64,000 bases of DNA, from the NCBI GenBank assembly GCA_002298785.1, contig DBMR01000107.1, positions 1 to 64,000 on the forward strand. The letters run 5' to 3'. The notes under the pieces are model-generated. The model was not told the origin of the DNA. It was given only the letters and a program-made list of their open reading frames with translations, and made no database searches. The first letter of the stretch is position 1; the number at the start of each line of letters is the position of its first letter. Origin of the DNA: Verrucomicrobia subdivision 3 bacterium UBA693 (lineage in GTDB: Bacteria > Verrucomicrobiota > Verrucomicrobiia > Limisphaerales > UBA8199). Shown in pieces: positions 25,230-31,930 of the stretch. The translations under genes and the position numbers were made by a program.

Positions 25230-25595
25230 TTAGAATTGCAGACCCGCTTCGCGCGCGGCATCCGCCAGGGCTTTGACTTTTCCGTGATAGCGGGCGCCAC
25301 CGCGGTCGAACACAACCGCTTTGATGCCTTTGCTCAGCGCCGCCTGGGCGGCGGCTGTGCCGACGATCTTCGCGCTGGTCACATTGGCAGCCAGCTTTTC
25401 GCGGTCGGGCATCGCCTTGCACGTCGTGCCGACAGACGCCACCGTTACCCGCTTTACGTCGTCAATAAACTGCACGTAAATATTCTCGTTGCTAAAGCAG
25501 ACGGCCATGCGGGGGCGCTCGGCGGTGCCGCTCACTTTTGCCCTGACCCGCCATTTGCGGCGCAAGGCCAATTTTTGTTTCAGATCAGTTCTCAT
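25230..25595 (-). CDS. rplR: 50S ribosomal protein L18
   Basis: 121 residues. LRRKWRVRAKVSGTAERPRM, VCFSNENIYVQFIDDVKRVT, then VVFDRGGARYHGKVKALADA and AREAGLQF at the end, all typical of L18. It binds 5S rRNA in the central protuberance with L5. It precedes rpsE by 5 nt and follows rplF by 39 nt. Confidence 0.98.
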   Translation of the reverse strand: MRTDLKQKLALRRKWRVRAKVSGTAERPRMAVCFSNENIYVQFIDDVKRVTVASVGTTCKAMPDREKLAANVTSAKIVGTAAAQAALSKGIKAVVFDRGGARYHGKVKALADAAREAGLQF

Positions 25596-25634
25596 CTTTT
25601 GTTCCCGCGGATTTTGCCGCGAGCAATTTAATTA

Positions 25635-26171
25635 TTACTGAACTGTCTTGCCTTCCTTGCGTTGGACGCGCTCATCGCTGTAACGCACGCCCTTGCCTTT
25701 ATATGGCTCCGGCGGATAGAAGCTGCGCAGTTCGGCCGCCACCTGCCCCACGACCTGCCGGTCCGGGCCTTCGATGGTCAGCTTGGTATTCTCCTCGACC
25801 GTCACTTTGATCTGGTCGGGAATGTTGTAATTGATCGGGTGCGAATAGCCCAGGCTCATGTTCACCACTTTGCCCTGGACCGCAGCCTTGAAGCCGACGC
25901 CATGAATCTCGAGCTTCTTAACAAAGCCTTCGCTGACACCCCGGAGCATGTTGTTGACCAGCGCGCGGCTTAGCCCGTGCAGGGCCTTGGCCTGGGCATC
26001 ATCGCCCTGGCGGCTGACCACCACTTTGTCCTTCTCCACCGCCAGGCTCATGCGCTGGGGCAATTCCCAGTTCAGCTTACCCTTCGGTCCCTCGACCGAA
26101 ACCTTTTGGCCTTTGACATCCACCTTCACCTTGGCGGGAATGGTGATCGGCTGTTTTCCAATTCGTGACAT
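25635..26171 (-). CDS. rplF: 50S ribosomal protein L6
   Basis: 178 residues. It starts MSRIGKQPITIPAKVKVDVK and keeps GVSEGFVKKLEIHGVGFKAA, SLGYSHPINYNIPDQIKVTV and the C-terminal PEPYKGKGVRYSDERVQRKE. L6 lies at the factor-binding site near the sarcin-ricin loop. Order rpsH-rplF-rplR is standard. Confidence 0.98.
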   Translation of the reverse strand: MSRIGKQPITIPAKVKVDVKGQKVSVEGPKGKLNWELPQRMSLAVEKDKVVVSRQGDDAQAKALHGLSRALVNNMLRGVSEGFVKKLEIHGVGFKAAVQGKVVNMSLGYSHPINYNIPDQIKVTVEENTKLTIEGPDRQVVGQVAAELRSFYPPEPYKGKGVRYSDERVQRKEGKTVQ

Positions 26172-26202
26172 GACTGCTTAAATCGTTAATTGTTGAATGT
26201 GC

Positions 26203-26589
26203 TTACCAGACGTAGCAGATCAGCTCGCCGCCAATATTCTTCTTGCGCGCCTGCGCTCCGGTCATGACCCCTTCGGAGGTGGTGACAATCGCCACGCCCA
26301 GACCGCCATGAACCCGCGGCATCTCGGTCGCGCCCAGATACCGGCGCAGTCCCGGGGTGCTCACCCGCTCCAAACCTTCAATCACGCTCTTACGGCCCTG
26401 GTATTTCAGTTTGAGCTTGAGCTTGCGCGGCACACCGGCTTCCACCGCGAAATCAGCGATATAGCCTTCCTGCTTCAGGATAGTGGCAATATTCTCCTTC
26501 ATCCGCGAGTGCGGCAGATCGGCAGTCGGATGCAGCGCCCGCGTGGCGTTGCGGATCCGCGTCAGCATGTCAGAAATAGGATCGTTCAT
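26203..26589 (-). CDS. rpsH: 30S ribosomal protein S8
   Basis: 128 residues. MNDPISDMLTRIRNATRALH opens the protein. The C-terminal ATEMPRVHGGLGVAIVTTSE and GVMTGAQARKKNIGGELICYVW match the conserved rRNA-binding half. S8 binds the central domain of 16S rRNA and in E. coli represses the spc operon. It follows rpsN by 12 nt. Confidence 0.98.
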   Translation of the reverse strand: MNDPISDMLTRIRNATRALHPTADLPHSRMKENIATILKQEGYIADFAVEAGVPRKLKLKLKYQGRKSVIEGLERVSTPGLRRYLGATEMPRVHGGLGVAIVTTSEGVMTGAQARKKNIGGELICYVW

Positions 26590-26601
26590 AGTATGCAGGG
26601 C

Positions 26602-26871
26602 TTACCAACTGGCTTTCGTGACACCCGGGATCAATCCGTTAAGCGCGCCCTCACGGAAGGTCATGCGCGAGCAGCCGAATTTGCGCAAATAACCGCGCCG
26701 GCGCCCGCTCATTGAACAACGATTCACCACCCGCACGGGGCTGGCGTTGCGCGGCAATTTGGAGAGGGCCGCGTAATCACGCTTGGCCTTAAGCTCCGCA
26801 CGCAGCGCGGCGTACTTCTTGACCGTATCGGCCTTCTTCTTATTCCGTTCAATCCATGCTGTCTTAGCCAT
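26602..26871 (-). CDS. rpsN: 30S ribosomal protein S14 (long, zinc-free form)
   Basis: 89 residues, the long zinc-independent form: MAKTAWIERNKKKADTVKKY at the start and RCSMSGRRRGYLRKFGCSRM, then REGALNGLIPGVTKASW at the end. Only single cysteines remain, so the zinc site is lost. S14 is part of the 30S head. It lies 12 nt after rplE. Confidence 0.98.
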   Translation of the reverse strand: MAKTAWIERNKKKADTVKKYAALRAELKAKRDYAALSKLPRNASPVRVVNRCSMSGRRRGYLRKFGCSRMTFREGALNGLIPGVTKASW

Positions 26872-26883
26872 ATAAAAAATCGC

Positions 26884-27483
26884 TTATGGGGTTGTCGTCG
26901 TTTCCGCCGCAGCCGCAGCCGCCGGCTTGACTTCCTTCGCCTTCACCTCCGCGAAAGGCATGCCCATCAACTTCAGCAGCTCCAGCGCCTCGTCGTTGGT
27001 TTTGGCGCTGGTCACGATCGTGATGTCCATGCCCTGCTGCCGTTTAATCTTGTCCAATTCAATTTCGGGGAAAATCGTCTGGTCCGTAACCCCAAGGGTG
27101 TAATTCCCGCGCCCGTCAAATGACCGGGGGGAAAGTCCGCGAAAGTCGCGAATACGGGGCAGCGAGGTCGCCACCAAGCGGTCAAAAAACTCATACATCG
27201 CGTCGCGCCGCAGCGTCACCCGGCAACCGATCGCCTGGCCATCGCGCAACTTGAAATTGGCGATGTTGTGGCGGGATCGCGTCGTCGCGGGCTTGCGTCC
27301 GGTGATCAGCGCCAAATCCTTGGCCGCGTCGTCCACCGCGCTCTTTTCCAAGGAGGCGCTCACGCCCATGTTGACCACGATCTTCTCCATGCGGGGAATT
27401 TCGTGAACATTTTTATAGTTGCGCTTGGCCTTCAGGGCCGGCACGACGTCACTGACGTATTTTTCGTAAAGTCTGGCTTTCAT
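26884..27483 (-). CDS. rplE: 50S ribosomal protein L5
   Basis: 199 residues against about 180 usually. The family core is clear: MEKIVVNMGVSASLEKSAVD, RKPATTRSRHNIANFKLRDG, IGCRVTLRRDAMYEFFDRLV and RDFRGLSPRSFDGRGNYTLG. An extra C-terminal tail rich in Ala and Thr follows (KPAAAAAAETTTTP). L5 binds 5S rRNA and touches the P-site tRNA. It sits after rplX. Confidence 0.98.
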   Translation of the reverse strand: MKARLYEKYVSDVVPALKAKRNYKNVHEIPRMEKIVVNMGVSASLEKSAVDDAAKDLALITGRKPATTRSRHNIANFKLRDGQAIGCRVTLRRDAMYEFFDRLVATSLPRIRDFRGLSPRSFDGRGNYTLGVTDQTIFPEIELDKIKRQQGMDITIVTSAKTNDEALELLKLMGMPFAEVKAKEVKPAAAAAAETTTTP

Positions 27484-27541
27484 TTCGCTGTTTCCCGGAT
27501 TTTGCCGGAGCGTCGGTCTCTAAGTTGGTTAAAATCTTTGG

Positions 27542-27814
27542 TTACTTGGCCTTGGAGGGCGTCCGGCGTGCGGCCCGCGCGTCAAATTCCGCGGCGGCCA
27601 TCACGTTGGAAATGTGAACGGTGCCCTCACGCTCCAGAATCTGGCCGTTGGGATGCTGCTGGCTCTTGCGCATGTGCTTCTTGATCATCTGCGCGCCTTC
27701 CACAATCACCCGCTGCTTGTCGCCCACCACCGTGATGATGCGGCCGCGGGTTCCTTTGGAGGAACCGGCAATCACCACCACCTCATCACCCTTCTTCACA
27801 TGAAATTTCGACAT
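27542..27814 (-). CDS. rplX: 50S ribosomal protein L24
   Basis: 90 residues. FHVKKGDEVVVIAGSSKGTR is the KOW motif, followed by VIVEGAQMIKKHMRKSQQHP and REGTVHISNVM. It is somewhat shorter than E. coli L24. L24 begins assembly of the 5' domain of 23S rRNA. It lies 11 nt after rplN. Confidence 0.98.
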   Translation of the reverse strand: MSKFHVKKGDEVVVIAGSSKGTRGRIITVVGDKQRVIVEGAQMIKKHMRKSQQHPNGQILEREGTVHISNVMAAAEFDARAARRTPSKAK

Positions 27815-27825
27815 AACTCGCCTCT

Positions 27826-28191
27826 TTAAATCACTTCCGGAGCCAGCGACACGATCTTCATAAACTTCTTGTCGCGCAGTTCACGCGCCACCGGTCCGAA
27901 AATGCGGGTGCCGCGCGGGTTCAATTCCTTGTCGATGATCACGATCGCGTTGCTGTCGAACCGGAGATACGAACCGTCATTGCGCCGGATCGCCTGCTTG
28001 GTCCTCACCACCACCGCGTCCACGACCTCGCCCTTCTTTACCGTGCCATCCGGCGTGGCTTCCTTGATGTGCGCCTTGATCACGTCGCCCACCGCGGCGT
28101 ACGTCTGATTGCGGCCCAGCACGCCAATCGCCGCCGCGCGCTTGGCGCCCGTGTTGTCGGCCACATCCAAAATTGAGCGAATCTGTAACAT
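27826..28191 (-). CDS. rplN: 50S ribosomal protein L14
   Basis: 121 residues. MLQIRSILDVADNTGAKRAA, then VVRTKQAIRRNDGSYLRFDS, NAIVIIDKELNPRGTRIFGP and VARELRDKKFMKIVSLAPEV are the conserved blocks. L14 forms an intersubunit bridge and binds the silencing factor RsfS. It is 10 nt after rpsQ. Confidence 0.99.
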   Translation of the reverse strand: MLQIRSILDVADNTGAKRAAAIGVLGRNQTYAAVGDVIKAHIKEATPDGTVKKGEVVDAVVVRTKQAIRRNDGSYLRFDSNAIVIIDKELNPRGTRIFGPVARELRDKKFMKIVSLAPEVI

Positions 28192-28201
28192 AAATCCTCG
28201 A

Positions 28202-28534
28202 TTATACGGCTACTGGGGTGACCCCGGAACTGCGTTCCACCACTTCCACCAGGCGCCAGCGTTTGGTTTTCGACAGCGGGCGGGTTTCCTCGATGCGCAC
28301 GCGATCGCCCACCTTCGCTTCGCTTTTCTCGTCATGGGCGTAAAACTTCTTGTACCCGTTGACGACCTTCTTGTATTTCGCGTGGGCGAACCGGCGCTCC
28401 ACTTTCACCACAATGGTTTTGGCCATCCGGTTGGAAATCACCTCGCCGACGCGCTCTTTGCGGTTGCCGCGATCGGGTGCTGCCGGCGCGGCGGCGGGGG
28501 CGGGACTGTTCGTATTGATAGTGGTTTCAGCCAT
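28202..28534 (-). CDS. rpsQ: 30S ribosomal protein S17 with N-terminal extension
   Basis: 110 residues; the core (KERVGEVISNRMAKTIVVKV, then KFYAHDEKSEAKVGDRVRIE, ETRPLSKTKRW) starts near residue 26. The first 25 residues are an Ala/Pro/Asn-rich extension (SPAPAAAPAAPDRGN). S17 binds the 5' domain of 16S rRNA. It lies 9 nt after rpmC. Confidence 0.97.
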   Translation of the reverse strand: MAETTINTNSPAPAAAPAAPDRGNRKERVGEVISNRMAKTIVVKVERRFAHAKYKKVVNGYKKFYAHDEKSEAKVGDRVRIEETRPLSKTKRWRLVEVVERSSGVTPVAV

Positions 28535-28543
28535 ACGGAAAAA

Positions 28544-28750
28544 TTAGGCGCCTTTCTTGCGCAGTTGGGAGATCCGGGTTTCGATCCGGGCGATGTCCCG
28601 GCGCAGAGTGCGCAGGCGCGCCGGCTTCTCCAATTGAGCGCTGGCCTGCTGCAACCGCAGGTTAAAAATTTCCTGGCGCCAGTTCCGCGAATCCGCCAGC
28701 AGCTCGGCCAGCGTCTTTTCCTGAATCTCTTTGCGTTTCGACTTCTTCAT
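28544..28750 (-). CDS. rpmC: 50S ribosomal protein L29
   Basis: 68 residues from the ATG at 28750, which has a CAGGAA Shine-Dalgarno 6 nt before it. An upstream TTG at 28768 overlaps the rplP stop and is less likely. EIQEKTLAELLADSRNWRQE, IFNLRLQQASAQLEKPARLR and ARIETRISQLRKKGA show the two-helix L29 fold at the tunnel exit, where SRP and trigger factor dock. Confidence 0.95.
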   Translation of the reverse strand: MKKSKRKEIQEKTLAELLADSRNWRQEIFNLRLQQASAQLEKPARLRTLRRDIARIETRISQLRKKGA

Positions 28751-28764
28751 AGGTTCCTGCGAAA

Positions 28765-29184
28765 TCAACCGACCCGATGGCGCGAAATAAACTTGGTTTT
28801 GATCGGCAGCTTCGTAGCGGCCAACCGCAGCGACTCCCGGGCCACCGCCTCGGTCACGCCGTCCACCTCAAACAACACGTTCGCCGGGCGAATCACCGCC
28901 ACCCAGGATTCCAATGGCCCTTTGCCCTTGCCCATTCGAGTTTCCAACGGCTTCTTGGTAAACGATTTCTGCGGGAAAATCCGGATCCACATTTTCCCGT
29001 GGCGCTTCATGTTGCGCGCAATGGCCACGCGGGCCGCTTCAATTTGCTTGGTATCAAGCCAGCAACGTTCCAGGGACATCAGCCCGTACTCGCCAAATGA
29101 CACGGTCTGGCCGCGGGTAGCTAACCCAGCGCGGTTGCCGCGGTGCATTTTGCGGTACTTAACTCTCTCAGGCATCAAAGGCAT
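28765..29184 (-). CDS. rplP: 50S ribosomal protein L16
   Basis: 139 residues, normal length. MPERVKYRKMHRGNRAG-type start (MPLMPERVKYRKMHRGNRAG), FGEYGLMSLERCWLDTKQIE, GKMWIRIFPQKSFTKKPLET and RMGKGKGPLESWVAVIRPAN are diagnostic. L16 shapes the A-site tRNA path. It follows rpsC by 29 nt. Confidence 0.98.
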   Translation of the reverse strand: MPLMPERVKYRKMHRGNRAGLATRGQTVSFGEYGLMSLERCWLDTKQIEAARVAIARNMKRHGKMWIRIFPQKSFTKKPLETRMGKGKGPLESWVAVIRPANVLFEVDGVTEAVARESLRLAATKLPIKTKFISRHRVG

Positions 29185-29213
29185 AACAAATCTTTCTTCG
29201 AGCGATTTCCAGG

Positions 29214-29912
29214 TTAACCGGCGACAGCCTCAGCCGCAGCCGGCGCGCCGATCGGCGCGGGTTGGGAACCAGCAGGAGCCTTGGCTCCTTTGGTCTCGCC
29301 TTTGCAGACCCAGCACTTGATTCCCAGTTTGCCATACACGGTATTGGCTTCGGCGAAGCCATAATCAATGTCCGCACGCAACGTGTGCAGCGGCACCCGG
29401 CCCCAGTGGTATTGCTCCACCCGGGCCAACTCCGCGCCACCCAACCGGCCGGCGCAGCGAATCTTGATCCCTTCAGCCCCAAAATCTTTGGCGGTTTGCA
29501 GCGCCTTCTTCATCGCGCGGCGGAACGACACACGGCGCTCAAGCTGCACCGCCACGTTCTCCGCCACCAACTGCGCGTCGATTTCCGGAGTCTTCACCTC
29601 CATGATGTCGACGTAAATCTCTTTGCCCGTCATCTTGCTCAATTCTTCCTTGAGCTTGTCGATTTCGGCCCCTTTGCGTCCGATCACGATGCCCGGGCGC
29701 GCCGTCTGGATCGTGATCCGGCAACGATTGGCCGCGCGCTCAATTCGAATCTGGGGCACGGAGGCCGATTCCAGTTTCTTCTTGAGCAACTCGCGGATTT
29801 GGCGGTCTTCCGTCAACAACTTGCCGTATTCCTTTTTGCCAGCGTACCACTTGGAACGCCAATCGCGGTTAACGGCGATACGGAGACCGATTGGATTTGT
29901 TTTTTGACCCAT
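29214..29912 (-). CDS. rpsC: 30S ribosomal protein S3
   Basis: 232 residues. MGQKTNPIGLRIAVNRDWRS opens the protein. The KH domain has RPGIVIGRKGAEIDKLKEEL, and the C-terminal domain has GIKIRCAGRLGGAELARVEQ and IDYGFAEANTVYGKLGIKCW. The tail is Ala/Pro-rich (PIGAPAAAEAVAG). S3 helps unwind mRNA at the entrance. It lies 11 nt after rplV. Confidence 0.98.
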   Translation of the reverse strand: MGQKTNPIGLRIAVNRDWRSKWYAGKKEYGKLLTEDRQIRELLKKKLESASVPQIRIERAANRCRITIQTARPGIVIGRKGAEIDKLKEELSKMTGKEIYVDIMEVKTPEIDAQLVAENVAVQLERRVSFRRAMKKALQTAKDFGAEGIKIRCAGRLGGAELARVEQYHWGRVPLHTLRADIDYGFAEANTVYGKLGIKCWVCKGETKGAKAPAGSQPAPIGAPAAAEAVAG

Positions 29913-29923
29913 ACGCTATTGGA

Positions 29924-30277
29924 CTACTCGTCGGAAAGAATGATTTTGATGTGGCAATTGCGCTTGAGAATCGGACCAGCCGAACCACGGGCTTTGGGCG
30001 TAAAACGCTTGAGCGTGGAGGCGGTTTGTGCCAGGGCTTCTTTTACCACCAACCGGTCGGTGCGCAGCGCGCTGAACTGCTGATTGTTGGCCTTTAAATC
30101 TTCCGCATTGGCGATGGCGGAAGCCAAAGTCTTGGCCACCATGCGCGCTCCCTTGCGCGGCACCACCGAGAGCACCGCCAGCGCGTGCGGCGCCGGCAGA
30201 CCCTGAATTTGCCGGACCACCTCGCGCATCTTCTGCGCGGACATCCGGACGTTTTTGGTGATTGATTGAACTTGCAT
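29924..30277 (-). CDS. rplV: 50S ribosomal protein L22
   Basis: 117 residues. NVRMSAQKMREVVRQIQGLP, ALAVLSVVPRKGARMVAKTL, ASAIANAEDLKANNQQFSAL and the loop ending in RFTPKARGSAGPILKRNCHI are typical. The long hairpin loop lines the peptide exit tunnel. It is 3 nt after rpsS. Confidence 0.98.
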   Translation of the reverse strand: MQVQSITKNVRMSAQKMREVVRQIQGLPAPHALAVLSVVPRKGARMVAKTLASAIANAEDLKANNQQFSALRTDRLVVKEALAQTASTLKRFTPKARGSAGPILKRNCHIKIILSDE

Positions 30278-30280
30278 GGT

Positions 30281-30562
30281 CTACTTCGCCTCCGCTTTGG
30301 CCGTGTGCGCGCCGTGTTTCTTGAACGTGCGCGTCAGGGAAAACTCGCCGAGCCGGTGGCCCACCATGTTTTCCGTCACAAACACCGGGTTAAACACCTT
30401 GCCGTTGTGCACGTTGAAGGTCAGCCCCACAAACTCGGGCGTGATCATCGAGCGCCGCGACCAGGTCTTGATCGGCGTCTTGGACTTCGCGTCCTTGGCC
30501 TTCTGGATTTTCTCGAGCAGGTGGCCGTCCACGAACGGGCCTTTCTTGATTGAGCGTCCCAT
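30281..30562 (-). CDS. rpsS: 30S ribosomal protein S19
   Basis: 93 residues. MGRSIKKGPFVDGHLLEKIQ, KTWSRRSMITPEFVGLTFNV, HNGKVFNPVFVTENMVGHRL and GEFSLTRTFKKHGAHTA are diagnostic. S19 pairs with S13 in the 30S head. It lies 11 nt after rplB. Confidence 0.98.
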   Translation of the reverse strand: MGRSIKKGPFVDGHLLEKIQKAKDAKSKTPIKTWSRRSMITPEFVGLTFNVHNGKVFNPVFVTENMVGHRLGEFSLTRTFKKHGAHTAKAEAK

Positions 30563-30573
30563 AGTCAGTTAAA

Positions 30574-31428
30574 TTATTTGTTCTTCATGGGCCGGCCATC
30601 GCGGCGTACCAGGATGAACCGGTTGGAATACTTCTTCTTGATACGCGTCCGATATCCTTTGGCCAGCAAACCCCAAGGCGAGGTCAATTGCTGCCAACCA
30701 CCACCAGATTTCGATTTACCGGCACCACCACCGTTCGGATGATCCACCGGGTTCCGGGCCACACCGCGGTTCACCGGACGAATGCCCAAGTGCCGGGAAC
30801 GACCAGCCTTGCCCAAAACCACGTTCTCATGATCGGTGTTGCCCACCTGGCCAATTGTGGCGTAGCACTCCTGATTCACCCGCCGGATTTCACCGGAGGG
30901 CAACCGAACCTGGGCGTAACCCTCGTCCCGGGACATCAAAGTCGCCGCCCCGCCAGCCGTGCGCACCATCTGGCCACCCCGACCGGGGCACAATTCGATA
31001 TTATGAATAGGCAACCCCACCGGCACCGCGCTCAGGGGCAGTGAATTACCCAGTTCCGCCGGAGCGGTCGGACCGCTCATCAGCTTGGCACCCACCTGCA
31101 AACCGCTGGGAGCGATGATGTAAGCCTTCTCGCCATCCGTGTATTGCAGCAGCGCCAGACGCGCGGTACGGCGCGGATCGTATTCGATCGCCGCGACAGT
31201 CGCTTCCACGCCGTGCTTCTTGCGTTTAAAATCGACCAACCGGATCTTTTGCTTGTGCCCCCCACCAATGCCGCGAGCCGTAGCGCGTCCATAGTGGTTG
31301 CGCCCGCCGGTCTTCTTACGGATTTCCACCAAGCTCTTCTCGGGCTTGGTCTTCGTAATGTCACTGAAATCCGCATACGCGAGATAGCGCGTGGACGGCG
31401 TCAGCGGTCTAAATGTCTTTACTGGCAT
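30574..31428 (-). CDS. rplB: 50S ribosomal protein L2
   Basis: 284 residues. MPVKTFRPLTPSTRYLAYAD, then GRATARGIGGGHKQKIRLVD, FKRKKHGVEATVAAIEYDPR and the C-terminal GVARNPVDHPNGGGAGKSKS, which carries the conserved His needed for peptidyl-transfer-centre structure. It is the first gene of the operon here: rpsJ, rplC, rplD and rplW, which precede it in E. coli, are not upstream. Its own promoter and a structured 5' leader lie at 31430-31588. Confidence 0.99.
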   Translation of the reverse strand: MPVKTFRPLTPSTRYLAYADFSDITKTKPEKSLVEIRKKTGGRNHYGRATARGIGGGHKQKIRLVDFKRKKHGVEATVAAIEYDPRRTARLALLQYTDGEKAYIIAPSGLQVGAKLMSGPTAPAELGNSLPLSAVPVGLPIHNIELCPGRGGQMVRTAGGAATLMSRDEGYAQVRLPSGEIRRVNQECYATIGQVGNTDHENVVLGKAGRSRHLGIRPVNRGVARNPVDHPNGGGAGKSKSGGGWQQLTSPWGLLAKGYRTRIKKKYSNRFILVRRDGRPMKNK

Positions 31429-31439
31429 AAATCAATAAC

Positions 31440-31560
31440 AATTCCCAACCAAGTCAGCTACTTGGAGAGCGGAACCATTAATCCTGCACCCAGATGGGTG
31501 GTCAGTTATCGGCTCCACAGGTTATGCTGTCCGGACCCTAACGGGTCAAACGGAGCCGTG
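31440..31560 (-). promoter_or_regulatory. Structured 5' leader of the rplB operon (candidate)
   Basis: Read on the minus strand, the leader can form four stems. An outer GGCTCC-type stem pairs 31552-31558 with 31510-31516, enclosing GACCC/GGGTC (31543-31547 with 31534-31538). Two further hairpins are CACCC/GGGTG (31500-31487) and CCAAGT/ACTTGG (31465-31449), the last one about 20 nt before the rplB start. This is a plausible autoregulatory leader, with L2 or another operon protein as ligand; the ligand is an inference. Confidence 0.5.
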
Positions 31561-31588
31561 AATATAACAAAGCCCATTCTTGTTGCAA
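31561..31588 (-). promoter_or_regulatory. Promoter of the ribosomal protein operon
   Basis: On the minus strand: -35 TTGCAA (31588-31583), a 16-bp spacer, and -10 TATATT (31566-31561) preceded by TG plus one base, so an extended -10 as well. It lies about 135 bp upstream of rplB, placing transcription start near 31554. It is the best promoter match upstream of the operon. Confidence 0.75.
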
Positions 31589-31840
31589 TAGGTTTTTTAA
31601 CTTTTTTTGCACAATTTCGAGGTCATTGAAAAATACCCTTTAGGCAGCCTCGGCCTCCTGCGGACCAATCCCTTACCCATTACGCCCTCGGACACCATAA
31701 TCGTACCTGTCCCCACCCAAACTCCCCACGCTGGCTGTTCCGAGAACCCTGCCCCGCCACCCCTCCTCCTGCCGGCCTTTCAACGAGCCTGGCGTCATCG
31801 GCCCGGCCGGTTCCGCCGGCCAGCCCGCGCCGGCCTCGTT
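31589..31840. other. Divergent intergenic region between rplB operon and zwf
   Basis: There is no recognisable gene. AT-rich runs (ggttttttaactttttttg near 31590) could be an UP element for the rplB promoter. A GC-rich inverted repeat (GGCCGG ... CCGGCC) lies near 31804-31822. Open frames on the minus strand here lack protein-like composition. Confidence 0.5.
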
Positions 31841-31849
31841 TGATATAAT
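31841..31849 (+). promoter_or_regulatory. Extended -10 promoter of zwf
   Basis: TGATATAAT is a perfect extended -10 (TG, one base, TATAAT). No clear -35 is seen at 17 bp upstream, which extended -10 promoters tolerate. Transcription would start near 31856, about 75 nt before zwf. Confidence 0.6.
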
Positions 31850-31930
31850 CTTTATATATTGTCTCTTTCCGTCGCCGCCGCAACTGATCCTGGCCATTGA
31901 AATTCCGCGCCACCTCCACGATGCTGCGCT

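Noticed and set aside
28109..29320. 403-codon open frame on the plus strand
   Set aside because: Antisense to five ribosomal protein genes and without recognisable motifs.
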